A DNA stretch of 64,000 nt from Ctena decussata. Its lineage: Eukaryota; Mollusca; Bivalvia; Lucinida; Lucinidae. The stretch covers positions 65,756,123 to 65,820,122 of the forward strand of contig OZ022503.1 in the NCBI GenBank assembly GCA_963989385.1, given 5' to 3'. Shown here piece by piece: positions 21,815 to 33,293 of this stretch. Below the pieces are notes generated by a model. That model did no database searches, was not told the DNA's origin, and saw only the letters and a program-made list of their open reading frames with translations. The translations under genes and the position numbers were made by a program. Every line of letters begins with the position of its first letter. Position 1 is the stretch's first letter.

Positions 21815-23220
21815 TTTCACACTTCTTTCCCTTACAGTTCTGTAATATTCAAGACAACAGTGATCTTGATTTCTGATGTCATGTTGCATATAAATCGCTA
21901 GTTTTGCAGTTGTATAGTTATGTTTGCCTGTGATTATTTCAGTGACTACATCTAGTAACTGAACAAGCTGAAGTATACTCTTTGTTAGCAGCTGGTGAAA
22001 ATCTAAAAAAGAACAAGAAAAACAAACAAACAAAAAAACAAGGTGTTATTCAACAGACACAAATGTTTAAACGTTTTCTTTAACAAATGACGTCGCTGAC
22101 ATTCAGTGGATACATCGTGTAATAGAAATTATAGTGTGCCCATACGTATAATAATATTTTGGCGCGTACATGTAACGTCATTAACAACGACCGTGTCAAC
22201 AATGCATTTTCTTCTGAAGGCGATAAAATTAGGGGATGACTGTCCTAAAAATTGTCAGTTGGGGAGGTAATTCATCGGTTTTATGGTCGGAAATTTCGTC
22301 TTACGGCGACGCGCCGGCGAAGCCCGTAAAACGCAATTTGGACCATAAAACTGATGATTCTGAATCAAAGAGATAATCCACGCGATTTAGATGACCGACA
22401 AATATCAAAGCCGTTACACTGTAGTTCAGTAACGAGTATACCAACAACATATCAAACAAATTTGATTTATTCCAAACGAGGAAAGAAAGCGCTGGCTGGA
22501 ATTGGTAAAATTCTCAATAGTTTGCATTCATTAAAGTTTGAAACTAACATAAGGTATATTTTCGCGTTAGGCACAAATCATTTATTATCAAGTGTATGTG
22601 TGTGTGTGTGTGTGTGGGGGGGGGGGGGGGGCGGGGGGCGATAACATTAAGAGAGTGTTTGAATAGTTTTTTGTGTGTGCTGTACTGGGGGCCGGAAATA
22701 GATAAGCCTCAGAGCAGGGGGGTCAAAATTTTGAACCGTATGAAAATGTACCCGGCCCCCACCTGATAATAAATGACTTGTCCCTTATTTGGACAAAATA
22801 CTAAGTAACATTTCAACAATTACTTAACTGCATACGATCCAGTTTCATTTTAAATACAAAGCTAAGCATTATTGTGCTTCCTCTGTGCACTTTTTTTAAC
22901 CATAAACACGCGGTTACAACAGTATGTTTTAATTAAAATCAGCATTCAATATCAAAACGTAAATTAGGCACAAAAGTTCTCCAGAACTAGGACACAAGCT
23001 ATGGAAGTTTTAACGTAACGTGATTTGTTTTTAAGGGGTCCTTTTCACTCATTTAAATTGAGAGGGGACATTCCCATCCCCCGTTATTTTATTCTGTGTG
23101 TGTGAAAAAAAGGGATGGTTGATTTTTCTTTTGACAATAAAAACATATAACTCTCTGAAACAATTTAAACATATCAACTTTTTTTAAATTACGACTATTA
23201 TCTATGAAAATCATATATGA
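21815..23220. other. No gene; (GT)n(G)n microsatellite
   Basis: A GT run passing into a G run lies at 22593-22631. The rest is AT-rich without supported coding sequence. Confidence 0.5.
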
Positions 23221-23223
23221 AAA

Positions 23224-23428
23224 GCACCACGACAAAATCAACAAAGTGGCATGTGCGCCCAGCAAAGACTTAGATCAGCCTTGGCATCCGCCAAGTCTGA
23301 ACAAAGTCTCCGCTGTCCGCATGCAGCTAGCTTAGGTCAAGAGTCTGATCAGGCTGGGTTGATACCCGGGTGGCCTGAGTCTTTGCTGAGTGCACATGCC
23401 TCTTTGTTGGTTTTGTGGTGTCGCGGCT
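23224..23428. mobile_element. Foldback family P2, copy 3, diverged
   Basis: Retains ACCACGACAAAATCAACAAAG at the left, CTTAGATCAGCC in one arm and GTGTCGCGGCT at the right. The ends and arms are more diverged than in other copies, so it is an older insertion. Confidence 0.7.
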
Positions 23429-23539
23429 AAATTTTTATGCATGTTTGTACGTTTACATTTTTCCAAAAACATAATTGCAGCTTTGAAGCCAATGGATGGC
23501 ATCTCAAAGTAATGCATTTTACTGTTTTTATGACTATTG

Positions 23540-23880
23540 AATACCGTATACGCGGATTCAAATTTTCACGGTTTGGGGCAAAAACGTGAACATTAATTTT
23601 CGCGATTTTTAATTTTGGCGGTTAGCAACATGCGCAAAAAGCAAAATTGCCTAATTTTCATTTGAGCTTGTTCTTTCATTAACCTGCGGCCGCCAGTTAA
23701 TAAAAGAACTGCCGCAAATGAAAAGTACCAGGCTTTGCCAAAGCAAACAGAAATAAAATATATGGACGCTGTGTCTACTGATGATACTTTGTAAGAAACA
23801 GCAAATTATTTCGCGATTATAATATTCGCAGTTTCAAAGTGACCGTAAAATACCGCGAAAATTATCGCGTATAAGTTATG
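23540..23880. mobile_element. Probable degenerate MITE with CGCG-rich ends
   Basis: Left end TACCGTATACGCGG and right end CGCGTATAA are weakly inverted. TTTTCGCG/CGCGAAAA motifs occur in both orientations, and CATTTGAGCTTGTTCTTT recurs inverted as AAAGAACTGCCGCAAATG around 23657-23719. Moderate evidence only. Confidence 0.4.
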
Positions 23881-24329
23881 AAAATTCGAGTGTTTTTTCT
23901 GTGTTTTATCGTAAACGGTCTTCCGAAATGATCAAAGCGTTTCCAATAATAATGAATAAAGCAGACCTTAGCTGCATGCACATGTTACAATATATAAGAG
24001 CATTTTGACTAAAAAGTAAGTTTAAGCATTGTTTTTTATCTTTTCAATTCTGAGTTCAGTAAATTGATAAATTGATAATTGCTTCTACACACTGGTGCAC
24101 ACGCAAGAGTTACATTCTCTTTTTACTTTGGTTCCACTGAGACGGGAGATAATTAATATGACGCAGTTGCTTCCCCTGTAAAAATGTACCCATTAACATC
24201 AATAGATTAAAAATAAGGACTGATCCAGACAGCCGTTTCAAAAGGCAGTAGAGACTGACCATCGCGCCATATACATGTAGCTGTTGATGACCATTGTTTT
24301 CAGTTCATCTTCTTAAAGTCATTTTATCT

Positions 24330-24590
24330 AGATAATCGCGTAGCGCAATCGGTAGGGCACCTGACTCATAAGTCAGAGGTCCTGGATTCGAAACCCGGTC
24401 AGGCCACATACTTTCGTTTCTCCTTCCGCTGATTCAAGAAGGGCAGTTGTCAGTTACTGGCGAAAGTATGTGCACTTAGTACTGGTTAACCGCTTAGGAG
24501 GTCTAAGCCTGCCCAGGAAGAGTGTGGTTAGGTTAACTGATCGTCCCGACATGACCATATAGTTGTTGACCGTGGACGCTAAGCAAGATA
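24330..24590 (+). repeat. tRNA-derived SINE
   Basis: The head resembles a tRNA: an A-box-like TAGCGCAATCGGTAGGG, an anticodon-arm-like CTGACTCATAAGTCAG with CAT at the anticodon position, and a B-box-like GGATTCGAAAC. The 5' acceptor strand does not pair with the 3' strand and the anticodon loop is a base short, so it is not a working tRNA gene. The body (AAGGGCAGTTGTCAG, ACTGGCGAAAGTATGTGCAC) resembles molluscan SINE bodies. The end near GACCATATAGTTGTTGACC is approximate. Confidence 0.72.
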
Positions 24591-25800
24591 ATCAACTGAT
24601 GGTAATGTGCACAACTCGTGGTGAATGTAGAATAATCAGTTTCTGGTACCAGAAGGAATGTATGGAAATGAAATTGGTCATTTCTTGTAGCATGATGCAT
24701 ATTTTTATCAAACTACACCATGTGGTTAAGAGTTATGAGCAATTTCACTCACTGACTACAGCGGAAGGACAAACAGACGATGGACTTGCACAGCGATTAA
24801 AGTGCACACCTGTGGGTCGTGCAATACTGTTTAGACTTTCGTCACCGTTTTGCATGCCGGTGGCTGGACAATGTTAAAATACATAAGTATACAAAATTTG
24901 AACCATATATACCACGGGGTTTAACTTGAGAGTTATGAGCATTTTCACTACTTGATCGTAAATATTCAACTTGTGCTCAGCAAAGCCTCGTCCATCAAAA
25001 AAGACGGTTATGCATGCGAGTCATTAGATAATGTTAACATGTATAAGTATGCAAAATTTTATCAAAATATAGAATGCAGTTCTAGAGTTATAAGCGTTTT
25101 CGCTAACTGATAACGGACGGACGGACTCACACAGTGATTATAGTGCTAACCTGCGGGTTGTACAATAAGAAGTTTTGCATACCAGTGGCTGGGCAATGTT
25201 AAATTACATAAGTATACAAAATTTGAAGCAAATATACCAAGTGGTCCAAGAGTTATGAGCATTTTCAATAAAAGAGCTCGACCGGCCAAATTGATGCTCG
25301 GTGAAGCCTCGTCACTGTTTTGCATACCAGTGGCTAGGCAATGTTAAATTACATAAGTATACAAAATTTGAAGCAAATATACCAAGCAGTCCAAGAGTTA
25401 TGGGCATTTTCAATAAAAGAGCTCGACCGGCCAAACTGATGCTCAGTGAAGCCTCGTCACTGTTTTGTATGCTGGTGGCTGGACTGTTTTAAAATACATA
25501 AGCATACAAAATTTGAACCATATTTACCACGGTGTTCAAGAGTTACGAGCATTTTCAGTAGTTGGCCGTAAATTTTCAACTTGTGCTCAGCAAAGCTTCG
25601 TCCATCAAATAAGGTTGTTATGCATGCGAGTTGTTAGACAATGTTGACATGTATAAGGATGCAAAATTTTGTCAAAATATCCCATGCGGTTCAAGAGTTA
25701 TAAGCGCTTTCGCTAACTGATAACGGTTTTCGCTAACTGATAACGGACGGACTCACACAGTGATTATAGTGCAAACCTGCGGGTTGTGCAATTCTGGAAA
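24591..25800. repeat. Degenerate ~130-170-bp tandem array
   Basis: Repeated units share CATAAGTATACAAAATTTGA, AAGAGTTATGAGCATTTTCA, GCTCAG.AAGCCTCGTC and TTTTGCAT.CCAGTGGCTGG. A larger repeat is marked by CAGTGATTATAGTGC(T/A)AACCTGCGGGTTGT at about 25133 and 25758. Non-coding; another leader/array type of element. Confidence 0.65.
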
Positions 25801-25959
25801 GTCTAGTGACCAAAGTGTCGAGTTTAGGGCCTACATGTACAAAGCTAACAACACGCTAAATTTTCAAACGCATTTTACTTTAAAAAAACACTGTCATGTT
25901 TTTCGTTTTGCCTTTTCTTCTTGTATTTTTTTTTTTTTTTTTTTTTTGATGAAAAAATC

Positions 25960-28566
25960 AAGATGGTCCAGGATTGTGTTTTGACCCAGAGTTCGGCGTA
26001 AAGATTCGGAGTTCGGAATAAAGAAACGGGTCTTTCATGAGTTCGGCAGGTTCGGAGTTCGGACTAAGAATGGGTTGTTTGTTGGTTCAGTTCGGACTAA
26101 CTGTGGGTCCATGTTGGGTTCGGCAGGTTCGGAGTTCGGACAAAAAGGTGGGTCCATTATGAGTTCGGCAGGTTCGGAGTTCGGACTAAGAATGGGTTGT
26201 GTGTCGGTTCGGTAGGTTCGGAGTTCGGACTAACTGTGGGTCCATGTTGGGTTCGGCAGGTTCGGAGTTCGGACTAACTGTGGGTCCATGTGGGGTTCGG
26301 CAGGTTCGGAGTTCGGACTAACTGTGGGTCCATGTTGGGTTTAGGCAGGTTCAGAGTTCGGACTTGCAATGATTGTGGCATGGGGCACTTTTTATATTTT
26401 GGATGGGTTGTGCTCCCGAGTTGATCTATATTGTACCCAGTCTTTAGTCCAAACTCCAGGTTTGCCAATCCCAGGTCGGACTTGGTCCTTAGTCCGAACT
26501 CTCAAGTCTGCTGAACTATGTTGGACCCAATTTTAAGTCCAAACTCCCGATATGCAGGGTTTACCATGTACTCAAGTTGGAACCAATCTTGACTTCGGAC
26601 TCCAGGTTTGCCAAACCCAGGTTTCACTCAGTCTTTAGTCCAAACTCTGAGACTGCTGACCTATAGAGATTATTAAACGGTTGTTTTGATCCCAGCCCTG
26701 ATCTCAGCCCGAGTTGACCAGATTGGCCCGCCCGAAGTGCGAGGACTGCGCCAATAAGCAGGAACAGCAATTAATGACAAGTTGATTGGTGAAATGTATT
26801 TATTGCCGGAAAACTGTATCGACAATCTTATGAAATCCGCCAAACAGAGAGAGAGAGAAAATTGGCAAACGTAACTCTGAACGCACTAAATCAACTATCA
26901 CTGCAACTGCAGATTTATAAACATATATTAAGACAAGACATAACAAACAACACAATATTGTTCTCTGGCGCTGATATAGTCAGAGGGCTGAGATCTAATC
27001 TGGGATCAAAACAACCGTGTTATGATCTGTTTATCATGTACTTATGTGTATAAAATGAATGCTCAGTTCTAGTACCGAGGAAAACTCTCCGGTATTCCGC
27101 TGGACGTGTGATGTGAGAGTTGCAGTTGCAGATATCCTTGGAGTCTAATACAACCAGAGTCGTCTTTAATGTCCCAGTACAACATTCACAAGACAGTTAG
27201 AAATTAGACAAACGAGGCTGCTTAAGCCTGCTTTCATGACAGATGTTTATAGAAAACTGTTTCGACACGAGTGACTGTGACAAACCACCACAGAAATCAT
27301 TTCTGGGTGGAGAAGGGCAGAACCGGGAAAATGTGCGTGTTTTGAGTTCTTTTTAGCTCGTCTGAACAAAAGTTCAGGAAGAGCGATTGCACTAGCCCCG
27401 GATGCAGCGTCGCCGTTAGTGAAATGTTAAAGTTTTACATTAAAGTTTTTTGTGTAATGGGCAAGGCACTGTCAGGCGAGCTATCCTGTCCATTTATCGA
27501 CTGCATTTAGGGTCTAGGATGATGGTTTTTAAAGCTTTCAATATATGATTTTAGGGCAACAATGCTGTCAAAACGCATTTGTTGTGTTAAAGTAGTTAGA
27601 GATGCAATTAAAACCTTTACTTTGCCAATTTTCAAATGCAGATTCAAGAGGGCTGACAGGTTAATGAGGTTATATCAAGGGCGAGACAGATATCCGTCTC
27701 GGCCCTCTATCAAGAGCAAGCTGGATATCCTTCTAGGCCCTCGACATCTCGACATAGCATTTTGGAGCGCATGGCCGGATCATACCTCACAGTGTGGAAA
27801 ATACAGTGGGACCACATTAGATGTATCAAAGGCAATACAATAAACATATGATAAATAATGTTCCCAGTCTTTAGTCCGAACTCTGGGTCTGCCAAACCAA
27901 GGTAAGACTTGGTCCGTAGTCCGAACTACAAGTCTGCGGAATTCATGTTGGACCCAATCTTTAGTCGGAACTCTGAGTCTGCTGAACTTAGGTTGAACTC
28001 GGTCCTTACTCTGAACTTTGAGTCTGCCAAACTCATGTTGGACCCAATCTTAAGTCCGAACTACGAGTCTGCCGAACCTATGTTTGACTCGGTCTTTAGA
28101 CCGAACTCCGAGTCTGCCGAACTCATGTTAGACCCAATCTTAAGTCCGAACTCCGAGTCTGCCGAACCTACGTTTGACTCGGTCATTAGTCCGAACTCCG
28201 AGTCTGCCGAACCTAAGTTGGACTCGGTCTTTAGTCCGAACTCCGAGTCTGCCGAACCTAGGTTGGACTCGGTCTTTAGCCCGAACTCCGAGTCTGCCGA
28301 ACTCATGTTGGACCCAATCTTAAGTCCAAACTACGAGTCTGCCGAACCTAAGTTTGACACGGTCCTAAGTCCGAACTCCGAGTCTGCCGAACCTAAGTTG
28401 GACTCGGTCTTTAGTCCGAACTCCGAGTCTGCCGAACCTAGGTTGGACTCGGTCTTTAGTCCGAACTCCGAGTCTACCGAACCTAGGTTGCACTCGGTCT
28501 TTAGTCCGAACTCCGAGTCTTTATTCCGAACTCCGGGTCAACACACAATCCTGGACCAACCTGGAA
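25960..28566. mobile_element. 2.6-kb foldback element with minisatellite arms
   Basis: The outer ends are inverted: TGGTCCAGGATTGTG at about 25962 and CACAATCCTGGACCA near 28540-28555. Just inside, the left arm (about 25985-26370) is an array of a 45-bp unit reading AGTTCGGACTAACTGTGGGT. The right side (26430-26670 and 27850-28530) carries the same unit in the opposite orientation (GTCCGAACTCCGAGTCTGCC). Nested inside, 26674-26705 pairs with about 26984-27020. Because 45 is a multiple of three, the right array stays open as a 241-codon frame with 15-residue repeats. I regard that as a by-product. Structure resembles Foldback-type elements. Confidence 0.78.
27850..28530 (+). repeat. 45-bp minisatellite array (right arm)
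   Basis: About 15 tandem copies of a 45-bp unit, GACTCGGTCTTTAGTCCGAA plus ACTCCGAGTCTGCCGAACCT plus a short variable part. Variants alternate (GGACCCAATCTTAAGTCC versus GGACTCGGTCTTTAGTCC), suggesting amplification of multi-unit blocks. Confidence 0.93.
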
Positions 28567-28839
28567 AAAATGCTAGGAGCGTCTGCGCTGCCAGTGCTCA
28601 ACACATTTTGTCAGAAAAAAATAGGGATACTTGAATTTACTTGACTTTATTCAGTGTGCAGTTGACAATGTTTTGAAGAACTGGGACCAGATATTTAGAG
28701 GTAAAATAACTAACATTCCTTGGGGTGATTGGATGCACTTCAAGAGTTAGACCAACCTATTTCCGAGAATAAGTTATTCACGTTTTTAGGTTAAGATTTA
28801 AAAGTAGAACCCTCTAGAGTAGCGGTCTTTGTAACATTT

Positions 28840-29075
28840 GAGCCGCGACACGACAAAACCAACAATGTGGTTGTGCGCCCAGAGCTGACTCAGATCAGCC
28901 TGAGCACCAGCCCAGTTCGATAATACTCTTTCTTAAGCGCTTACAGGGTAGCTAAGGGTCTCAGCTTCCTCCATGCGGACAGCGAAGACTCTGATTAGAC
29001 TGGGCGGATGCCCAGGCTGATCTGAGTCTGCGCTGGGCGCACAACCACATTGTTGGTTTTCTCGCGTCGCGGCTC
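28840..29075. mobile_element. Foldback family P2, copy 4
   Basis: 236 bp with GAGCCGCGACACGAC at the left and GTCGCGGCTC at the right. ATTT flanks both sides (28836-28839, 29076-29079). It lies about 70 bp beyond the 3' end of the receptor gene. Confidence 0.9.
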
Positions 29076-29143
29076 ATTTAGCCAACAATTTTGCTTCCCT
29101 TAAAAATAAATCCGGAAAAAACATGGACGTGCGTCAGTTCAAT

Positions 29144-30382
29144 TTAATCCGCGTGACAAACAAACAGTGTTCGCAACTTTCTCAGTTTCTTCTGAATGTA
29201 GGTTCGTATTTCTACTGCGTAAAATCCATACACAAATGCATCTACCAAAGCATTTAAAGCAAGGAAGACCATCCCAACGGCAGATCCACCTCCAGAAACG
29301 TTATCTGACACAATAACATCACGAAATAAAAAGACCACCGGTATAATTGTAGCTATGTTTGACAAGAAAAGGATGATCCCGAGCAGTTTGATGGCCCTGT
29401 ATTGCATCTCACGTGTGTTTTTGCGAGCTTTACTGTACTTAGGCGGATTGCTCCGCCCAAATTTGAGCACAGAGTCTGTTGCAGAAGTCGAACACTCCTC
29501 GGTGGCGGTAGGAAAATCCCGTGTGAGTCCGGTAACCTGTAGGTTGCCCTTAATAGGTGTAGATTTTGTGACGTTGTTCGGGTTTGAAACCTTCTGAATA
29601 GATTCTTTCTCCACATTGCTATGGAAACTACCTATGTCCTTTGTTGTATGAAAGGGAATACCTTTAGTTGTCAACTTACAGTCGTATGTTTCCTCCGTTG
29701 TCTTTGCGCATGACACCAAATCTGATTTTGCGTGCTGAATCATTGGCCCTACAGTGGTATTGACTTTTTTAAGTCTCACAAAGCATACCCCATACATAAT
29801 GTTTATGGCGATCAATGGCACGGCCAGACCAAATGCAATTAAAAATTTGTAAGTCCTTATGTGTGAACCAAATAAAGGTGGAGCAGCGCAGATTGGAAGG
29901 TTTGTAGTTGTAATATTCAGTGTAAAGAACGGAATAGCGGCATACATTACACTAAAAGCTATTACCAGTAAAATGGAAATTTCATGATGATAATCCGACT
30001 TTGTCTCTCCAAGTTTCTTTATGTTCTGTATACTACGAAATCTGTTGACGCAAATGCAACATATCGCCATCAGAGTGTTAATCTGTGCAAACGTGTAAGC
30101 GCACAATATCACGCTGCATGCCACATAATTTGTAAAAATCTGGAAACCGTGAAAACATAGGCCAAGCGAAGCTAATCCATTGAACAAGTCTTCGCCGGAT
30201 AGAACTAGAATTTGAAACCAGTAACTGTAGTTATGAAAAGACTTTTTTAATTTTATCAGCAATATTAATACGCAAAGATTCATAAAAATCGCAAGGCTAG
30301 CGATTATTCGTAGTAGAAATATAGCATACACGAACAGATTCTGTTGTGTCGGTAGAGCCATTGTAGAATTGTTAGATGCCAT
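29144..30382 (-). CDS. Rhodopsin-like (class A) G-protein-coupled receptor, orphan
   Basis: A 412-residue single-exon receptor predicted to sit in the plasma membrane and signal through heterotrimeric G proteins; ligand unknown. Seven hydrophobic segments lie at about 17-43, 53-78, 87-112, 135-155, 178-201, 329-353 and 364-388. Family marks are N35 in helix 1, D65 in helix 2, a C89/C165 pair suited to the extracellular disulphide, P189 in helix 5 and P348 in helix 6. Two motifs deviate: NRF (113-115) replaces DRY, and DAFVY (381-385) replaces NPxxY. The third cytoplasmic loop is long (about 203-328) and rich in Ser/Thr. N-glycosylation sites occur at N4, N5 and N156. The first ATG gives a normal short N-terminus. 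No interruption is seen. Lineage-specific intronless GPCRs are common in molluscs. Confidence 0.88.
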   Translation of the reverse strand: MASNNSTMALPTQQNLFVYAIFLLRIIASLAIFMNLCVLILLIKLKKSFHNYSYWFQILVLSGEDLFNGLASLGLCFHGFQIFTNYVACSVILCAYTFAQINTLMAICCICVNRFRSIQNIKKLGETKSDYHHEISILLVIAFSVMYAAIPFFTLNITTTNLPICAAPPLFGSHIRTYKFLIAFGLAVPLIAINIMYGVCFVRLKKVNTTVGPMIQHAKSDLVSCAKTTEETYDCKLTTKGIPFHTTKDIGSFHSNVEKESIQKVSNPNNVTKSTPIKGNLQVTGLTRDFPTATEECSTSATDSVLKFGRSNPPKYSKARKNTREMQYRAIKLLGIILFLSNIATIIPVVFLFRDVIVSDNVSGGGSAVGMVFLALNALVDAFVYGFYAVEIRTYIQKKLRKLRTLFVCHAD

Positions 30383-30917
30383 GATAAATGTATCTTGATT
30401 TCCTCCTTACTGTACAAGTAGTGTGCATCAGTCAGTAGAACTGGTCGGAAAATATCGATGGACAATACTTTCTGTAATAGATCAATAAAACAAAATAAAA
30501 TATGAACTCGCATTTTACAGGACTGTTGATGAATATATTCTAAAGTGAATGTTTTCATTGAGAAATAAGAAAAATTATCCCTAGTTTATCCCTGTTAGCC
30601 CTTCTTATCTGGAGCCTTGAATATTATGCTAGGTACAGTATTTATTCATTTAGTCATTCGTTTCTAGGCCGCTTTCGTTGTCTTTCCATTCTTAGTAAAC
30701 ATCTCTCTGCATTCAAATGTTAAAATATATATGATTAAATATAAAAAAAATAGCTAGAAAGATTTCTTTAGGCCATTTCTATAAAAATAATTAAGATATG
30801 TCCCGGGAAATAAATTTTGTAAGGATATTTTCACTTTCCGATACCCGTTATAACATTTCAATTTCTAGCCTAATGCATCGCATTCGAAAGTTAGCACACT
30901 AGATGCATGTTAGTTAA
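30383..30917. other. Upstream flank of the receptor gene; no element recognised
   Basis: AT-rich sequence 5' of the receptor start. No TATA box or initiator could be assigned with confidence. No other gene. Confidence 0.4.
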
Positions 30918-31110
30918 CCCTTTTTAGACCGGATACCCGTTTTGGGGACATTATGCAAAACGCAGCGTCTGATCAGGGCCTACATTGTTTGCTTGCATGA
31001 ATTTCTATGCAAAGTACAATGAAAGTGAAAATATTCACCAGAAACCCCTAAAACTAGAAATGGGATTATCTGCATGATAAGAATGGACAAGTCCACTGGT
31101 CAAAAAAGGG
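30918..31110. mobile_element. MITE P4, copy 1, with TTAA target duplication
   Basis: 193 bp. Ends CCCTTTTTAGACC and GGTCAAAAAAGGG are inverted, and TTAA flanks both sides (30914-30917, 31111-31114). TTAA plus CCC-type ends is the signature of piggyBac-family mobilisation. Confidence 0.85.
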
Positions 31111-31114
31111 TTAA

Positions 31115-31330
31115 ACCGTTTCAAGACTGAAAACCCAATTTCGGGACATATGCAAACAGTGTAGACACAACTCAGACGCCACAAACGGTGGTTAACATTG
31201 TTTGCTTAAAGGAATTTCTATGCAAAGTACAGAAAAAAATATTAGAACGTGCACTAGAAATGAACTCATGTAAGTGATAAGGATGAATAAATTTAAAGAG
31301 TAACTACACTTCCACTGGTCAAAGAAGGGT
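31115..31330. mobile_element. MITE P4, copy 2, diverged
   Basis: Shares the TTAA at 31111-31114 with copy 1. It is homologous to copy 1 over AAACCCAATTTCGGGACATATGCAAA (compare 30940-30965) and ends CACTGGTCAAAGAAGGG. It is a tandem, older relative. Confidence 0.65.
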
Positions 31331-31724
31331 AGAAAATAATTGAGACGTGATCGTCGACTTATGACACTAACGTACGACTAAATACAGGGCTTAAAACGCG
31401 TTAAGGAGTTCAATATTTTTAATGACTCAAAATGAAATAAAGGAATTAAAAAAAAAGAAGACAAAACAAGAATATGCATGTAAGGTGACAAATAAGTACT
31501 CGGAGAAGCAAGTAAATGGACTAAACTAAAGAAACATAACATTAAAATAATGGATAATTAATGCTACTTACCGGAAAACATATACAAGATCGCAGGTAAA
31601 TAAATAAAGTTGAAAAAGTAGCGTGCTTTTGCAATACTAACATAAAATGCCGCCAATCAGCTTATTTCCTATCATTTTAAAACACTTATGACTTGTGTGG
31701 TCTTGTATTTAGTTCAAACGTTAA

Positions 31725-31928
31725 CTCTTAAAGCCCCAGTGACGAAATTAGCAAAATTCGCAAACAGTGTAGATTCTGATGAGGCCTCTCATGATGAGCC
31801 GCCTCATCCTCATCTACACTGTTTGCCCTCTAGTCGTTGAATTCTCAATATGAAATGTCTTGGACAAGACATTTTTTTTTATTTTCACAGACGTAAATTT
31901 TGTCGTCTGCTTTTTGGTGCTTAAAGAG
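31725..31928. mobile_element. MITE P3, copy 2, with TTAA flanks
   Basis: 204 bp, homologous to 19565-19767 (shared CTACACTGTTTGCCCTCTAG and GACGTAAATTTTGTCGTCTG). Ends CTCTTAAAGCCCCA and TGGTGCTTAAAGAG are inverted. TTAA occurs on both sides (31721-31724, 31929-31932). Confidence 0.8.
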
Positions 31929-31932
31929 TTAA

Positions 31933-32705
31933 GAGTAATTCTTGCAAATTCAGCGTTATCAACTTTTCAAAACACGATATTAAAGAGTACAAGAGGGAAA
32001 ATTAAGATTAAATAGCCCCAAATTAAAATTATATCGTTATAAACATCAATTTACTTCACATTATTATTACAATATTTTTTTCATAAATGAACTTACCCGC
32101 GTTAGAGAAAAATGAACTTAGGGCATAGAGGCATATATTATCCTAAAGCACTATTTAGATACTTCGTGGTATTCAGAAACGGTATATAATATATAGCCTT
32201 AATCCAACGAAAGTACCATTTATATCTGACTGCGTCTTTTCTCCCAATGCATGACAAAAGACTCATCACAAATGCACAAACATACCAATGCCTTTTCTCT
32301 GCGTATTCGCCAAGATGCTGATTATCTTGGGCTTATGCTAACATTATTGTTGAAGCATGATATCACGTAATACATACAAAATGAACTAGAGACACACCTT
32401 TGCTTTGGTACAAATGACAGTCACAAACTCTTTCACTTAGAAAGTAAACCTACTGTATCAGAGTCAAAAGGTTATCTGACTAGTTTCTGTGCAACCGGTC
32501 TGAAACTGAACACTTTGTTCCTGTTAGACTTTGTAGTGTCTAAATTGCATCTCAAGAAGATTTTGTAATTAGCGACACACGAGACAACCACGAATTTCCA
32601 AGATAAAGACTGCGCTTTTTTCCTCATTATGTCTTCACAGAATATATTACCTCATTAGCCTACAAATCACTTCCATTTGCTGAGCTTGATCTTAAGTCAA
32701 ACATT
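31933..32705. other. No gene seen
   Basis: AT-rich intergenic sequence without recognisable repeats or coding text. Confidence 0.4.
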
Positions 32706-32709
32706 AATT

Positions 32710-32946
32710 GAACCACGACAGGAAAAAACAACAAAGTGGCATGTGCGTAAGATGGAGATTCAAATCAGCCTGAGCATGCGCCCAGTGTGATCGGAGTCTT
32801 CGCTGTCCGCATGGAGCTAGCTTAGGCCCTTAGCTAAGCTATACTCGCCTAGCGTAGACTCTGATAAGACTGGACACATGCCCAGGCTGATCTGAGTCCA
32901 TGCATGGCGCACAAGCCACTTTATTGGTTTTGTCGCGTCGTGGCTC
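32710..32946. mobile_element. Foldback family P2, copy 5
   Basis: 237 bp with GAACCACGACAGG at the left and CGTCGTGGCTC at the right. AATT flanks both sides (32706-32709, 32947-32950). Arms contain CAAATCAGCCTGAGC and CCAGGCTGATCTGAG. Confidence 0.88.
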
Positions 32947-33153
32947 AATTGGTGGTGACTAATGACTGAATATGTGATATCTTTTAAAGTAAAACTGTTA
33001 GCCCTAAAGCATGAAAATGTCATGATTGTGTTATTTAAAGGAAGTTTGCTGCTTACCAGTATCATTCAATAAATAAATGAAACTTACGGTACAAGTGTAC
33101 GAATTTGCTTTTCTTCTGAGAAGTTTCCCTTCATTCGAATTAGTGATGTCCTT

Positions 33154-33293
33154 GGGTCGTATTTATAAAACCACTTAAGTCGTTGCTATGCTGTTGCTAA
33201 GGCTAAATTTCTATGAAGGAGAGTCCCTACAACTGTGGAATTTGCTCTAAAGGAACAGTCATTTTCAGACTGTTCCTCCAGAGCAAATTTCAT
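33154..33293. mobile_element. Palindromic MITE family P1, copy 5, truncated
   Basis: The left arm (GGGTCGTATTTATAAAACC) and the central hairpin are present. The right arm ends abruptly at TTTCATAGTT, where Penelope-like RT coding text begins. Confidence 0.75.

Noticed and set aside
24333..24406. Possible functional tRNA-Met (CAT)
   Set aside because: B-box and anticodon arm look good, but the 5' acceptor strand does not pair, the anticodon loop is short, and a SINE body follows directly. Called as a SINE head.
27909..28634. 241-codon open frame with 15-residue repeats as a protein gene
   Set aside because: It is the translation of a 45-bp minisatellite. The opposite strand is also open, and no start context or splice signals were seen.
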